DNA of 64,000 nucleotides from Sipunculus nudus (taxonomy: Eukaryota > Annelida > Sipuncula > Golfingiida > Sipunculidae). The stretch covers positions 71,638,929 to 71,702,928 of the forward strand of contig CM049312.1 of the NCBI GenBank assembly GCA_026874595.1. Direction: 5' to 3'. Position 1 is the first letter of the stretch, and every line of letters begins with the position of its first letter. The notes under the pieces were generated by a model. That model was not told where the DNA came from. It did no database searches and saw nothing but the letters and a program-made list of their open reading frames with translations. Below are positions 12,373 through 25,774 of the stretch, piece by piece. Position numbers and translations under genes: made by a program.

Positions 12373-15300
12373 CGAAGAAGGAAATAATCATGAAAATATA
12401 TTTAAACCGTTTTTATAGATTTCAGACAGCCTTATGAGTTTAATTATCCACGAGGATACTATTACCAAGAGATATTCAACCAAAGGTGGAATGTTGTTTC
12501 AAATGCCTAAAAATGTTAAATGAAAGCGTTTACAAATATTTTGTAATCAAATCTCAGAGACCCAAGTGTCACCATTAATTTGTGTCGTTGGATACTGATT
12601 CTTAAAGGGGTTTAAACGATTTTTAAAGTGAAAAAAATTAATGATTCAATAATTTGTGAATTTTCAACAAAAGCAAACTATAATATACATTATCTCCTCC
12701 CCTTGGCTGTTTGTTGCCTTAATATTTTGGACATACTGTTGTCACGATTGTGAAATCATAAAGACGCTTGACGCTTGACGTAAAAAATATCGACGCTAAA
12801 GAAATTCACTGCTGAGAATTTTGATTTCATGAGAGATCACATGAAATTATTCCTGATGATGATAAATAAGCAGAATGAAAAGGTAATTTTTTAATTAAAT
12901 GGAACCTGTAACAAGTGGATGACAAATATGTTTTTAGGGAAACCTCTCGTTTCCCTATTTAAATCCAAAACCTATAAATATCGATTCATGCGGGTTTCTA
13001 GCCAAGAAAATTGTTTTTATCCAGTTATTAAAAATAACTTCGTAAAATATTAAACATCTGGTATGAATAATATTTCAAATATGATGTCTTATTTGTAGCA
13101 AAGCCCATTAAAAGAAAAAGGACATTCTTATGCCTTGACCAAACTAACCTTTCACCCAGGGACTACATCATTACATGGGCTGTGGCGTTCCATTCACAGC
13201 TTATATTAAATTACCTCTGTTTGTTTATTTTTATCTCCTGGGGATTGTTATGAATGGATCGTTTGCTCGAGTACCCGAGCAGCTGGTCTCTGCATTGACC
13301 TTCACCTCTACTGACGGAATTACCGTATATTACCCTGTAAAGTTACCAAATACAGTCAGCAGCAGTATATAAATTGCAACGATTTCAGCGACTCAGGTCG
13401 GGTCTACAAGTACATTTGTCTGTCAGTAAGCTGGATTTGGTTTGATGTATAATGAAAGAAAGCAACTAGGGCCCGAGTCTGTCGACCTGATACATTAACA
13501 CGCTTGGGACCAATGAACCTTGCTTAAAACAGAGAGTGCTTCGGCAAACAGAGAACATGTGCGGGTCAAAAGGGTTACGAAACCCCAAGATATTTCTGTT
13601 GTTCTAACGCCAAGCCCTTGAACGCGATAATTGGGGGCCCCTCCCACAGGATACCCAAAATCGATTGTGATTTAGGGCTCTCTGCCAGTAACATAGACAT
13701 CATACGGCCACTAGCGCTCCCTTCAAACCAACCAAAGGTCGATCGGTGCATTTTGTATTCCCAACAGCCCATAATGGTAGTTTCCATGGTCACGGTAGCG
13801 TCCTATTTGTATGTCAGCGCTCATATAGGTCGCTGATTGGTCACGACGGGGTAATGGCCGGAGTTCCAATCAGTATTACCCGCCTTTATGGACCTTGTTT
13901 TGAGAACAGAAAACACATAACAATTCTACCATGTAAACGTGGGGCAATTAACAATTCGAATTTAATCTACAGAAAAAAAAGCCGAAGATCTAAGTGACCA
14001 AAGTTGTAACGAGTGCAATTAACCAAACAAGAGAAAAGGGTTTTTTTGCGCAGTAAACACGACTTTCTTAATTTTTAATCACGCTTATGTTCTTTCCATG
14101 TATCTAATTTCTCAGTGAAACACATTATGGGAGTTTCGCTTTGTGCCCATGACCGACAAACATTATTTTATGGATTTCATCGTAAAGATTTACCTTTGAA
14201 TATATTTTGTAATTAAATAAATATCTAAATTCCCATTTTCATTGCACTTAACTGAATAGCATTTGCGGGAAAAAATACTTTTTGTGTCTTTGTACTGGCC
14301 CGTAGCACTCTATAAAACATCAATATTATTATAACAGGATAGATCCGTGACATGTAGGCGGCGTGGAACATCAAGTTACTGTTTGATAAGAATATTCCCT
14401 TTATCATCAGGTCTTAGAGATTTATGATTTCTCTGTCTGTGGGGACAAGGATGAACAATGATGTAAAGCCTGTAAATAAGATACCAGGGTGAAAAGATTT
14501 TTCATGATTTTGAACCTCAGCTCCAAGGCTTTAACAGCTAGTGAGAATTTTCCCAAGTTATCACTGTTAAACTACTTTTTTCTTGAGACCATTCAGAAGA
14601 GCGATTTATTCATAATTTACTTTGATTATCACGCCAATACAAAATGTTCTAGGAAGGACTAAATCACACTCTCTGTCAAGTAATAGAAGTTTAAATTGTT
14701 ATCAGCGTGCGTATTGTAGGTTATGGGCGTGACACAGACTTGATCTGAAATTACATAACTAAAACTTCACTGAATCAATATAAAAAATGATGAATTTGCT
14801 TTGGAGGGTAAGAGATTCTTCATTAAGTCGAGATAATGCATGGATTCATTAATTTGGGGGAAATAGCCTTACAGTCGTCTTTATAAGAACAGATATTATC
14901 GGAAATAGAAATGTCGAAGTGCACGTGATCGGACAAACAGTCTTAGATCTGATAACATTTGAAACTTAACACTGAGCGTCAGCCGAAGTGATGGCCCAAA
15001 TATGTTGATTCAGGAGTCTACAAAAATGTATATAAAATTAATCGTTTACCATCTAGGTATACTGATGCGAATTGGAGGGTCTTTTGTTTGTTTATCTGGA
15101 ACGTGAGAAACTATTTTTAGTAAAAACGGTAAATTTCCTACCGGATAGACAGAACTACACAGATTCCTTGGATTTAACCTTAATGAAATAAAATATAGGA
15201 TAATTACAAAACGTTAGTCTTCCGACGTGCATAGGAAAGGAAGACCTGGGACTGCTTACTCCAGAAAATAAAAGTTACATCAGCATTCATTACAAAGCCG

Positions 15301-15595
15301 CGTTAGTGTTTCTTACTCAGTCGGCAACGGGACAGTTGTTGAATGCTTAGTGTGGCGCCAGACGAGTTTAATATGGCAATTAATGCAGTAATTAAGTCCT
15401 CCGCCTAAACAAACATGGATACCTCGTGTCGCCAGTCTGGCGTTCTCTTCAAGCAGACTTGATTATTAGGATAGCTACGTTTTGTTTGAAATACTGAACA
15501 GCCTGGCTCGATGGAAATTAGCTTCATTTGAGTCCTGATTACCACAGATTCTAGTGTACTTCACCTACGACTGCAATGGCAAATACTGGGAGCAG
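12370..15595. other. No gene recognised
   Basis: Long AT-rich stretch. At 13840-13880 a CCAAT box and its inverse stand close together, and a GC-richer patch at 13570-13870 is open on both strands, but neither is decisive. Confidence 0.55.
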
Positions 15596-16020
15596 ATGGA
15601 AATAAGCACTATTTAGAAACAGATTGATAGAAATATTGGTTGTTATAATCTTTTTGATCTTTGGTTGAAATGACAGATTTCAAAATGTGATCAGTTGATG
15701 GAAAGGAGCATTGTTTCGGAATTAATAGGGAGAAATAGTGGTTGTTATCACCTGTTTGATCTTTCTTTGAAATAGCAGAGATTCAAAACATGATTAGTGA
15801 TGAATGCGACCGTTATCTCGGAGGTGCTCGTCAGATTTATTTCAGTCCTTTTATCTTTAGTTTTAATGACAGACTTCAAAACAGAGAAAACAGGCTAAAA
15901 TATTGATTGTTCTGAGAAGCGTTTGCCGAAAATACTAGCTGTCATTAGCTCTGTTATTTCTCATTTAATGACTGACAACAAAGCATGAAATAAAATCGTT
16001 CATGTAATAGTTGATAGAAG
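15596..16020. repeat. Diverged tandem repeat, ~110-bp unit
   Basis: Four drifted units share GGTTGTTATAATCTTTTTGA, TCTTTGGTTGAAATGACAGA and TTCAAAATGTGATCAGT-like sequence. Confidence 0.55.
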
Positions 16021-16499
16021 GATCATTTTTTCATGGTTTGATCAAGTGAATAAACTTGGAAAATTAACATTATTTACGATGTATGTATTCATGCTCGAAA
16101 TATTTGAATATTGATAAGCGCGAGCATTGGAATCTTATTTTGAATTACTTTATTTGGTGAAAGCTTGATTAATGTAGTATTTTGATCAAAGTTTAATACA
16201 ATATATAACTGGTTTTAAATTATCATTCTGTATTTTGACAGGCGTATTACTCAGATATGATACACTTATTTGGTAAGGCTTGCCGGAAACATTACATTTC
16301 ATAAGGATTATGATCTGTGTAAGCAGTGACGTATCATAGAGGAACAGAGTAGAAATAAACATTATTTGGGAACAATTTGTTATATGTTGTGTTGTTACCA
16401 GCCTGTTGATCCTAAACAGAAAGCTCATGCAATTGTTTCATTTATATTAAACAGCAGTATATCCATAATTTCGGGATCTTGGTTTTATTATTTTCCCAA

Positions 16500-16680
16500 T
16501 ATGGAAAACCACATGAGCAGTTTCGAGTAACTTGGAGAAATAAACCTTGCAGGGTTCGATAAAAGTGCGGAGATGCGACATGAAAGAATTCCGGGGAGAG
16601 CGTCCAGGTGAAAATCTACTGAGAAAATTTTGAAGGACGCGTGTCGGTAAAGTTGAGACCAGAATGACGCTTTTTCTCGG
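16500..16680 (-). repeat. Dispersed repeat D, copy 2
   Basis: On plus, AAAACCACATGAGCAGTTTC and GAGTAACTTGGAGAAATAAA are the reverse complement of the family hallmark, followed by GAGAGCGTCCAGG. Confidence 0.55.
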
Positions 16681-17171
16681 ACCACGCCTTCATCCTCAAT
16701 TACAGTAGGATAAGCACAATGGTTCATGACAGATATATCCAATAGCAGGACAGAGATATCTAATATTTGTTGATCCCTGCAAACGATAAAGTCGCATTAC
16801 TTTGACGTGTTATTAGAAGTAATATTATTCGTAAACTTGATTTAAGGTAACCAGTCCAGGAATATGATTTATGATTGGTGATTAAAAACATGTTTCCTTT
16901 GTTTGAAGTCGGTTTATATTATGTAACTACTTGAACGATTCTCTTTTGACCGTTTAACTATTTAAATAAAATAATTTGACTTCATCTAATGCGATTCTTT
17001 TCTCCGCACACAAGTATGTGGTTTATTTCGCCTAACACTAATTATTATATTTACTAACCTTGACCTTTTCACTTTTCTCTTTCATCATTATAGAATCATT
17101 ATAGTCAACAATTAAAATTCAAATAATAATGGGTCAAGGGCTCATATGCATGAACATGGACAATTTTAATC

Positions 17172-17463
17172 TGGGTGGGGGCGGTGGTGTAATGGTTAAT
17201 GTGCCGGGCTCATGATCGAGAGGTCGAAAGTTCGAATCACAGTCAGACCCCAACCGTGCCAACACCCAACAAGGTCCCAACCGCAAGTGTGCCTCTGTCC
17301 ACCATGCAAAAGAAATGGGTACCAGTAATGACGTGGAAGGTAACCTGCGATAGACTAGCGTCCCATCCAGGAGGAGTTTTACTCCTAAGTCGCTACCGAA
17401 ACCGGGATGAGCTCCGGCCTGATGAGCCATTAGGCTCGGGAGTGAAAGCTAAACAGACTTTAC
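17172..17463 (+). mobile_element. tRNA-derived SINE with conserved central domain
   Basis: The head has an A box (GGTGTAATGGTTAATG) and a B box (AGTTCGAATCAC) spaced as in a tRNA. The body carries CTGCGATAGACTAGCGTCCC, then CGGGATGAGCTCCGGCCTGA with the neighbouring AGCCATTAGGCTC, a domain I recognise as shared by SINEs of several animal groups. It ends near CAGACTTTACCTATACG, directly before a candidate exon. The exact family name is not claimed. Confidence 0.8.
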
Positions 17464-17478
17464 CTATACGTTTATTAG

Positions 17479-17588
17479 AAGCTAGCGGCAAGCTTTTTCC
17501 AAGGAAGCCACTGGGTCCTACATTGACCCTGAATGACCTGAAGCAGGTTCTCCCTGAGGGCTCCACTCTCGTATGTTCATCCCACCTC
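17479..17588 (+). CDS. Candidate internal coding exon, unrecognised
   Basis: After an acceptor-like TTTACCTATACGTTTATTAG at 17459-17478 the frame reads ASGKLFPRKPLGPTLTLNDL, then KQVLPEGSTLVCSSHL, up to a GTGAGT donor at 17589. An alternative donor GTATGT lies at 17571. Both donors leave phase 0; the start is phase 1. Codons end mostly in C or G, unlike the flanks. A SINE ends only about 15 bp upstream and supplies the likely branch-point region (GCTAAAC) and part of the pyrimidine tract. That makes either a SINE inserted at an intron edge or a repeat-driven exon possible. No family is recognised. Confidence 0.42.
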
Positions 17589-17789
17589 GTGAGTCGATGC
17601 CGCCAGAGTTGATCATGGTCTTATCCATAGTAATGTATATTCCTTATATCCCCCGTTTTGATGCTAGGCCTCCTGCTGTATACACTATACACTTGAGGAC
17701 CAGTGCTTATTTCTCCACCTCTTAAACTCCCTTTAGGACTATAGCAAATACTCCAGAATTACAATCCTGTGAGTGAAGGCATATGAGCT

Positions 17790-18268
17790 ATTTTAAGTTT
17801 TCATTATTGTTTGAATCCCCTATATCTAAATTCAATTCAAAATTGATTAAGATTCATATGGTACCCCATAAAGTGTACATTATCCTAAACCTGTTACCCT
17901 GACCTTTCTGATGGTATACATATTTTTTCAAATTTTCATTCATTTTCCCATGAATTTGTAACATTTTAAATAAATTTAATTTTTAAAAGGCACACTTTTT
18001 CTAGTCCCAGTAATAAAAAGGCGCTTTTAATAAACTAATATTAATCTACATGAAAATATCTCAATTACATTTTTTTCATTTATTATGTTTCTATCAAATT
18101 TAAACCTAAAATTTAAATTTATATTTAAAAAATATATGTAAACCATCAATAGATCACTGTACCAGGTTTTAAATAATTGATACTTTATGGGGTCTTACAT
18201 GAATATAAACCCCTTTTGGATTGGATTTAGATATAGGGTTTTAGACAATGATGACACCAAAATACTGT
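17790..18268. mobile_element. TIR element (MITE-like)
   Basis: The left arm TCATTATTGTTTGAATCCCC, TATATCTAAATTCAATTC and ACCCCATAAAGT reappears inverted at the right end (ACTTTATGGGGTCT, GATTTAGATATAGGG, ACAATGATG). Arms are about 100 bp, the centre is AT-rich and non-coding. Confidence 0.7.
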
Positions 18269-18951
18269 ATAATCCTCATCCGTTTCTGTTCAGTTGATCC
18301 ATGTATGTTTACCGTGCGCCTCATCTACAAAAGCAACTTTGTTTGAAAGCCAAAGATTTGTATGACCATCTGTTGTATATACAAAAACGATTTCGTTTGG
18401 AAGAAATATCCATCAGATCCTACCAGGTTTGATCAGTCAAGAATAAACCAGAAAGTTCTCAGAGCAGGGCTTTTAATTCCACATTGTTTAAACATTCAAT
18501 GTTCAATTAAAAAAAATAGGTCTGCTTTAATGTGACTCTATGAGGTAAGGTATACTTATTACCTGTTAAAGATTTCTTTTGAAGTATTCTGTAGTCAATA
18601 TTTTATATTATATCAGATAGGCGTCAGACAGGAAAACTTATCAACTATGTACGCAACAACAATTTCTCAGAATCATTGCATTCCCTTCCATCGTCCGTGT
18701 ACATCGGATTGAAACCATACCCCCTAATTAATTAATCAATTTAATTGATCGATCTTATTGTTTCATTTCATAAAAAATGTAGGTTGAACAAATGTACGGT
18801 ACATACAAATTTTACAAAACTCATCTCAACGAATATAAGCATTACCTAGCTAAGAGATATTCTCCGAAATTTATGTTGTCTACTTCGTTCTACTTTAAGA
18901 CTCAAAGACTATATTATAATTATAAAGTGGCAATACAGTGTGAATATGCAG

Positions 18952-19035
18952 ATTACCGAACACCTCTCGATCAGTTCCTCGGATATATTTTACAAAAACG
19001 GTCTCTCATTTGCTCTGTTTTTGGACCCAAATCCC
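18952..19035 (+). CDS. Weak candidate coding exon
   Basis: An 84-bp open stretch (28 codons, phase 0 at both ends) lies between ATATGCAG and a good GTGAGT donor at 19036. It encodes ITEHLSISSSDIFYKN and then GLSFALFLDPNP. Its phase fits both the exon candidate at 17479-17588 and the one at 19530-19709. The acceptor has a poor pyrimidine tract and no family is recognised, so chance remains quite possible. Confidence 0.25.
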
Positions 19036-19529
19036 GTGAGTATTTATTCATTATCTTTTGCTCAAAATACTGAAAGAAAAAAGTGTGACGTAATTATCCG
19101 GAAAGTAATTTATTTGTTGCGCAACAGCTGGCCGTTGCAAGGAGTCCTTTTTCACTGGTTGCCAGTGACAGCTGTGTCTGGAGTTGAGAAATGACGCTCC
19201 GTTGGGGATTCTTTTGAAAGCTTATGTATACGGTCACAGCACGCGATCCAGTCACTAGTTAAATCGATTACGACAACGGTTTCACGGCAAAATAGGCACA
19301 TTTTGCGACATGTATGAATTGGAAACATGTATATTACATTTACTTGTCGCGTATGTTAAATTACATGATGGGTGTATTTCAATGAATATCACATGAAACG
19401 ATATAATTTATCATTTGAATTGCATTTTTGTAGTAAATTATGTATAGCAAACACGCTATCAAACGATATGGATTTATCCTAAAACATGGCATCGCTATTC
19501 ACTACGATGCTCATTTCTTTTAAATGCAG

Positions 19530-19709
19530 GGACATTATATTATGTGGCGGTTAAAAATAATCGTCTATTCAATAATCCCAACAACGATATATACCAGTAT
19601 TATCAACTGTCGTGTCACAGGAGCCAACTTTGATACGAACAATGAGAACCAGTCACTCTTACAGGAACTCTACACAAAGGACCCAATGAAAAAGTACTAC
19701 ATAATATAA
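19530..19709 (+). CDS. Weak candidate terminal exon
   Basis: A good acceptor (TTTCTTTTAAATGCAG) is followed in phase 0 by 59 codons and TAA at 19707-19709. The second half, NENQSLLQELYTKDPMKKYY, has a coding-like composition; the first half is hydrophobic and less convincing. Phases allow joining to 18952-19035. No family is recognised. The second half also has another nearby acceptor-like site (GTGTCACAG), so the true exon start is uncertain. Confidence 0.28.
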   Translation, partial: GHYIMWRLKIIVYSIIPTTIYTSIINCRVTGANFDTNNENQSLLQELYTKDPMKKYYII

Positions 19710-20989
19710 CATAATCTTATCCAATCATTCTATAGCCTTCGTATGCCGGATACTAATCAAATGTGTAAAAGATCTAACGCTGCTGCCATCAAACCTTTGT
19801 TCGTTCTGATTAAAAACCTTCTTTCAGCCAGGGATTGCGGCAAGGTCTGAGACTACTTTTCTCAAATGTTAAACTTCATAATCAAAATTTGTCACAAAAA
19901 AATACGTCTCTGTACAATACATGTATCCATGTTTGTCAAATGTTACTCATTGCATTTAAAACTTGTTTAAAAAGCATGTGCATGTAATTTGACTTTAAAA
20001 AAATTGTAATCCAAAATTTTTTAATGGCGTTCATCTGCTATCTAAACCACATGCTTACAGACACTGTTAGTAATTTTAGAAGCACCGGTGCATTGTGGAG
20101 ACATTATTTCTTTTCCCATGATCCCTAAACAGCAAACTCGTTCACTTTTGTGAGTGAGATTCTGCCCAGAGTATACCAAACGCAAAAAAAGAATACAAAC
20201 TAGCTTATACAATTTGAAGAGTCGTCATGGATAAATCTTGCAATGGACATTATACTCAGAGAGGTTCTGTATACGTTCCTTAGTTAGATACTCCTCTTTC
20301 AAGCACATTTCTATGAATAATGTCCACTACCTTTTTTTACAATGATCTGGGGCCATCTGCCTTGGTTACACATACACTACTAGGGGATATGTTTTTGTAA
20401 AAAATATCATTTAAATTCATTAAACCTCAGTCAACTGAGCCGATTATCGTATATCAGACATTGTTGAATCCTAATACATATCCTCCTAAAAGTTGTTCCG
20501 TTTAGTTAGGCAAAGCAATTTTGATCTCTATTGAACTTTTTTTTCTAATAATCCATGAAACAGTTTCACTGGAAGAGAAAGGAATTGTGAGATGGTATTA
20601 TTTTATTTCCTAGTATGTATAATATAAGTTTAATGGTCTTGCACAAGAAGGAACCCTGGGGATGGCCATTTATCTTGATATTACAGTATGTTCAGAGTGT
20701 CGGAGATATGTAATGCACCAAACATATAAGAAATCAATTCAGGTATAGTCGTTTCGCTTTATTTAAGGGTATTTTCTAAATATCCAATATCTGCCTGGCA
20801 AAAGTTACGCAGATCTATTGAATTGCTAGCGTATCTTAGTTGAGTACCTTCCCATCAAATTGGCCTCTATTGTTAGTCCTCCGATAGCCCTGTGGTTCCA
20901 TGCGCTCTGATAAACCATTTCACGAGTAATTCCAACGCCAATGTCAACAACTTAATCGATATCTTAATTCTTACGGCGAGCCAAATGTC

Positions 20990-21101
20990 TCCAAGTGCCT
21001 ATAAAGGCCACTTGTGCGTTTTCCCCTGGAACTCCCGGCCGAAGTTTGCCATTAAGCTCTTGAATGAGGGAGAGATTCAATACCACTGGTGGTCGATCTG
21101 A
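20990..21101 (+). CDS. Possible coding segment, strand uncertain
   Basis: This is a locally GC-richer stretch in AT-rich DNA. On plus it encodes YKGHLCVFPWNSRPKFAIKL then LNEGEIQYHWWSI before a TGA, with mostly C/G third positions. The minus strand is also open (VVLNLSLIQELNGKLRPG) and has an acceptor-like and a GTAAGA donor-like boundary. I prefer plus on codon bias but cannot decide. No family is recognised. Confidence 0.25.
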
Positions 21102-22079
21102 TTCAACATGACTGGAATACGCAAGCATAGGGTTCCTGGAAATGTCTCTCAGGGACTGGCTGATTTTTCAAAATAGCCGGGGAAAAAGAAATTAACTTGG
21201 TAAACATGTCATTATTAATTTCGTCGATTCAATCTCAAAGGCTAAAGAGATGAAAATAAACACGATGTGCTTGGAAATTTGAGTCACGCGAACAAACACC
21301 GTTATAAGTTACATTTTTAAGCACATGGAGATTTGATGACGTATCTTCTTATCTAACTTAAACGTAATTTAATCATATGTTTTCATTTAATAAGACATGA
21401 CTTTATGCATAAAACGGAGTCACGAGACAAACATTGAGATTATTTCTATTTTGGGAACATCCTGGTAGCACCTTGGCGCCGTGTCCTGCTGTTGGGTAAC
21501 ATCTTTTGTCACAATTATACTTTAAATGTATAACTAAGGTCTAATGTGGCAAAAGATGTCAGGAGAAATACAGCTTTAGAAAAATAATTAATATAGCGGC
21601 GAATTTTTTCATCTGAAGGCTCATTGTTATATCATAGCAGGGAAAACATACCGCTTGGACCCGGGAATATAGGTGGTAGTCTTACAATCGGTTGATCTGC
21701 AGGTGTTACCTTTAACAAGATATAGAATATCTGACCCGTCATATATCTTCAAAAGCCATCTAACCTGAGAGTACCTTTAACAAGTGACCATTGGGCCACG
21801 ACGCACAGCTTAATTTGACATACAGGTGTATTAATTATTGGTGTTATGATACGGTGATAAAATTTTGTAAGGGAACCTTGAACAATGGGTAGAATGACTT
21901 CCAGAGTGCTCAGAAGTATGTTTTTATTTCCACAGTCCTGAGAAAATGGGCAAAAGCAACCTTATTAGAAGATTTTAACAGGCGCTGCCTTTACTTTTAG
22001 TAAGATATGTCTAGATTGTACAGTTAAGATTTGTGTCCTGTCTGACTTTCTGGGTGCTCAAAATTAGGCATTATGCCCA

Positions 22080-22200
22080 TAGTTCAAAGAATATAGGTCA
22101 CAGTGCCCTGTAAACGGACAGACAGTCAGACGGACGGATGGGAGGACGACCGACAAAGGGTGATCGCTATAGCTCAGATGACTTTCAGTCATCTGAGCTA
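22080..22200. repeat. Repeat end with perfect 12-bp hairpin
   Basis: GACAGACAGTCAGACGGACG leads to TAGCTCAGATGA, a 7-nt loop, and TCATCTGAGCTA (22170-22200). This purine-rich lead plus hairpin resembles common repeat ends I associate with mollusc genomes; that association is from memory. Confidence 0.5.
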
Positions 22201-22494
22201 AAAATGTCAAACAAGTAATATAAGGTTTAATCTGAATGTAAAATTATGGTTCTCTAATTAGCTTTATAAATTACACTAACTACATGACAGTAAGGGACTT
22301 CAAGCTTACTCACTTACAAGGGTCTCTGTCGTGGTTAGATCAGTGGGCATTCTAGAGGTAAGGCGTGCCCATGCTAAATCCAAAGGCAAATCAGCCCCCG
22401 GTCTTTAAAACTCACTTACAAGATCCAAGATCTTTGTCTTGGAAGAATTGCGAACCTAACCACGCTGTGCATTTCATTGGATGGTAACGAGCGA

Positions 22495-22785
22495 CAACTG
22501 GCAAACCGACAAATTTCAGACCTATCAGCTGGCTATCCTGCTTGGGTAAGCTATTTGAAAAAAATATATATTAAAAACCGAATTACTACGTTCTCAAAGA
22601 CTAAAAAAGCCGAGCTAGGTGGATCATTTTTTAATGACGACCAATCAGGCTTTCGCTCCTGGAGATCAGCATGTGATTATATATTCCGACTCAGCCAGGC
22701 AATCATGAATGGTATGAAACGGAGAAAGCACATCTCAGCCACAATTTCTCGATGTGGAAAAGGCTTTTGATGCAGTATGGTCCTC
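22495..22785 (+). pseudogene. LINE reverse-transcriptase fragment
   Basis: This is part of the RT domain of a non-LTR retrotransposon. ANRQISDLS corresponds to the usual NYRPISLLS motif, then KNRITTF, DDQSGFRSWRSACDYIFRLS and MNGMKRRKH. After a frameshift near 22740 the next frame gives FLDVEKAFDAVW, RT motif A with one catalytic Asp. The piece stops at about 22785, where a SINE head begins, so the YxDD motif and everything beyond are missing. It is a dead fragment and is the only match to this part of an RT in the window. The clade (CR1/Jockey-like) is inferred from motif style only. Confidence 0.8.
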
Positions 22786-22858
22786 GGCTGGGATTCGAAC
22801 TTACGACCTCCGGGTTTTATTCCTGTTCTCTACCCAAGGACCACATTAGCCTGTCCCA
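22783..22858 (-). mobile_element. SINE family B head, 5' fragment
   Basis: On minus, GTGGTCCTTGGGTAGAG and AAGTTCGAATCCCAGCCGAG match the head of family B. It is cut after the head, exactly where the LINE RT fragment ends, so the two form a chimeric junction at about 22783. Confidence 0.6.
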
Positions 22859-25774
22859 AAGACTTTAGTATAATCCTTTCTATGCATTTGTAATATATGT
22901 CTCATATTAAGGCCCCGTCGCATTAGGGATCACGTGCTCTGAAGATTTGTATGGCTGTCAAGACAAAGTGAGACTCTGTCTGTGATAACAAATATTTACG
23001 AGCAAAATGAGACAGCTGAGTGAAATTATTATTATATAAGTATGTTCACATGACCATACCATTACTCAAAGTCAGACAGGACCAAAAGGTGCGGAAAGAT
23101 AAAATAATTTACCAAGAACCGGGCTGACAGCCAGTTACGAATGAAAGTAAGCTTGTATGAAAAGATAAAAAATAGTATATTTGAACGAACGGTGACAGGT
23201 CGATTAAGCCTGGAACCACCATGTGAGCAAAATGTAATAAATCGCCCATTCTGCGGCATCACAGAAGTACCTCTACATAATGGGTTGTTTGTTCAACCAC
23301 TTCGACATACAGGTTTTAATTATGCCTCGGTCAAGTTATTATTGGTTACCCGGGTGCCGTATTAAAGCGCTAAAATGCTGGTAGAATCATTTCACGAAGC
23401 AAAAACGGGCGCTGGGTTATCTCTGGTGTTAAACACTAGACAGGATATTACAGCCGATGCCGTTGCTAGAACGGTTTTATGATAAGCTATAATGGATAAA
23501 AGGCGCCGAAGTTAATGGAAGTTCACCCTCATAAAACCCTACATAGCAAGTTTTCTGTTAAATGATGGTTTATTTTGACATCATAGCGGGCGCAAATGGA
23601 AATTTTAAACGGTATGAGGAAACAGTTAATGAAAAACAAGCTAATGCTACCACTTTGCCCTCTTGGCTTAATCTTCATTATATTTACAAATTTGATGGTT
23701 CCAAAGCTTAACTCTGCTCCATAAATATTAACCTAATTGTCTTACTTTATAGACGTCTGTCGATAGGATGATAAAAATTCAGCAGATATATTTTCCCACA
23801 GCTCGTTTCGCCTAAAGGAACTTGATATAGAATACACTGAAAACCTAATATGGTGTCATTTTAAAAAATGTTATTTCAATTAATGAATTAATTAGGTTTA
23901 TTCGCAATTTGTGATGAATAAATATTATCTGAATAGGAAAATGAACAAAATAAGTCTAACACGGGTCGCTAACTTCGAAAATTAAGGATCCATATGAGGT
24001 TTCAAGAAAATAAGTTTTTGCTCAGCTGGCGGTTCCTCGATTAGTAGGGCATTAATAGCAACCGCAAAGCCAAGGAAGTTCAAACCTCACATGATGCCTG
24101 GTTCTGACAGGTGCTCTGTGAACATTTAAATTAGGTACATTTGGTCTGTTGTCACTGACTTACGTACGGGACAAATACAGATGTTGAGCACCTTACAGTT
24201 TCCAAGGAACAATTAGATGGATTGTCCTGAAATTTGTTATGCTAATTGACCTTAATGACCTTAACGTGGGTGGTGCCATCTGTGATTTTCCATTTATACA
24301 CAAATGTACTTGTAATTCCAACTCCAACATGGGACAGATCATATGGGTAATACCGAGGAAGTTTCAAATCTTCTGTGTAAATCAAAGTCAAGCCACTATG
24401 GCCTAATTTCTATGAAATAAGGTGCTAAATCATGTATTTTACCTTGTTAGAAGTTAAGAATCCGTCCAATGAAAATTCTTACCAAAATAATTTTTTTTGC
24501 AGAATAAATGGATGCCTGGATATATTTTTTAAAAGTCCTTTTTTTAATTTCTCTTGAGGTCTTTAACTGTTGCAGAAAACAGGAAGTGCCCGTGAAAATC
24601 ATTTCGCTAGCAGGCAAAATATCAGACAAACAAACGACCTATGAGGCAAATGTTGATGGTTGAACATACAAACGCCTATTTTCTATGGTAGCAAAAACTA
24701 CATCCATGCCTGCAATGAATAAATAAATAGATATCCTTTAAAGACATGTTGATATACAAGCACTCCGTTGCCTCTCAAGTAACATAGTCCGTTAGACATG
24801 GGGGTGACCAATAAGCTGGACAATATTCATAAAGTCCAAAATGACGTCGACACCTATTACATAGAGGGAAACTCCTTTAGAAATGCAATAATCTATGAAT
24901 GAAAATGTAGTGGTTTTCACAAGATGTCAATCAAATTGTTGAATAAAAAGGTCACTGGTCTCATGCATTAAAAGGTTGGTGATTCGTTGTTAAGTGTTTC
25001 AAATAATTCAAAAAAATGTTACAGTCAATGTAAGGCTGGCCCTTGGCAGATGACATGTCATTTGGCCTCAAAACCCAAAAGAACCAGAATGTTGTAATTG
25101 TTAATTTCTTTAATTTGTTTTTCATATCATATAAGCCTTCCGTCCACTTTAGGGACAAACGTGCGTCAATTTCAAACACGAATGAATACAGTAGAATCCT
25201 ACGACCATACCACAGTTAAGACCACTTTTCTGGTTAATTCTAAATGTGTTCATACTTATACCATAGATTTTTTTATGAAATCAGCAAAATGTTTTTAAAC
25301 GTGTGAAATCCTTTACTTATACTGCACAAAATGTTTGCTTATAATTCTCTACTACTAAATTGGTAGTATTCTTATTACTTGTTATGTCTAGAAGAACTTT
25401 CATTTTTACATAATGATCTGACACAAACAGAACACCAAGAATATATTAATTTTTGATCATGAATAAATGCTTCAAGGTAGCTCGTTTTTTATCAATTATA
25501 ACTACAATCACACGTCACATTGATAATAATGGCTACACTCTAAGAACTATTGATATACATCAACAAATTGAGCCAATAAACGTGATCAAGATAACTTAAA
25601 ATTTCAAAAATACGACAGCCCCAAGTTCCGACCACTTTTGTCAGTCCACAAGGTGATCGTAATTGCGGGGTTCTACTGCAATTGCTAACTATCAATGGGC
25701 TCCCCTTGTTGGAAAAGGCTGTATAGTGTATATGTGTAGTACTCTTCTAATTTTAGTTCAAAGCCTGATCTTAA
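22859..25774. other. No gene recognised
   Basis: Non-coding AT-rich sequence without clear repeats or exons. Confidence 0.55.

Noticed and set aside
17199-17457. Long open frame over the SINE
   Set aside because: It follows the SINE body and has no protein features of its own; only the part after 17479 is kept as a candidate exon.
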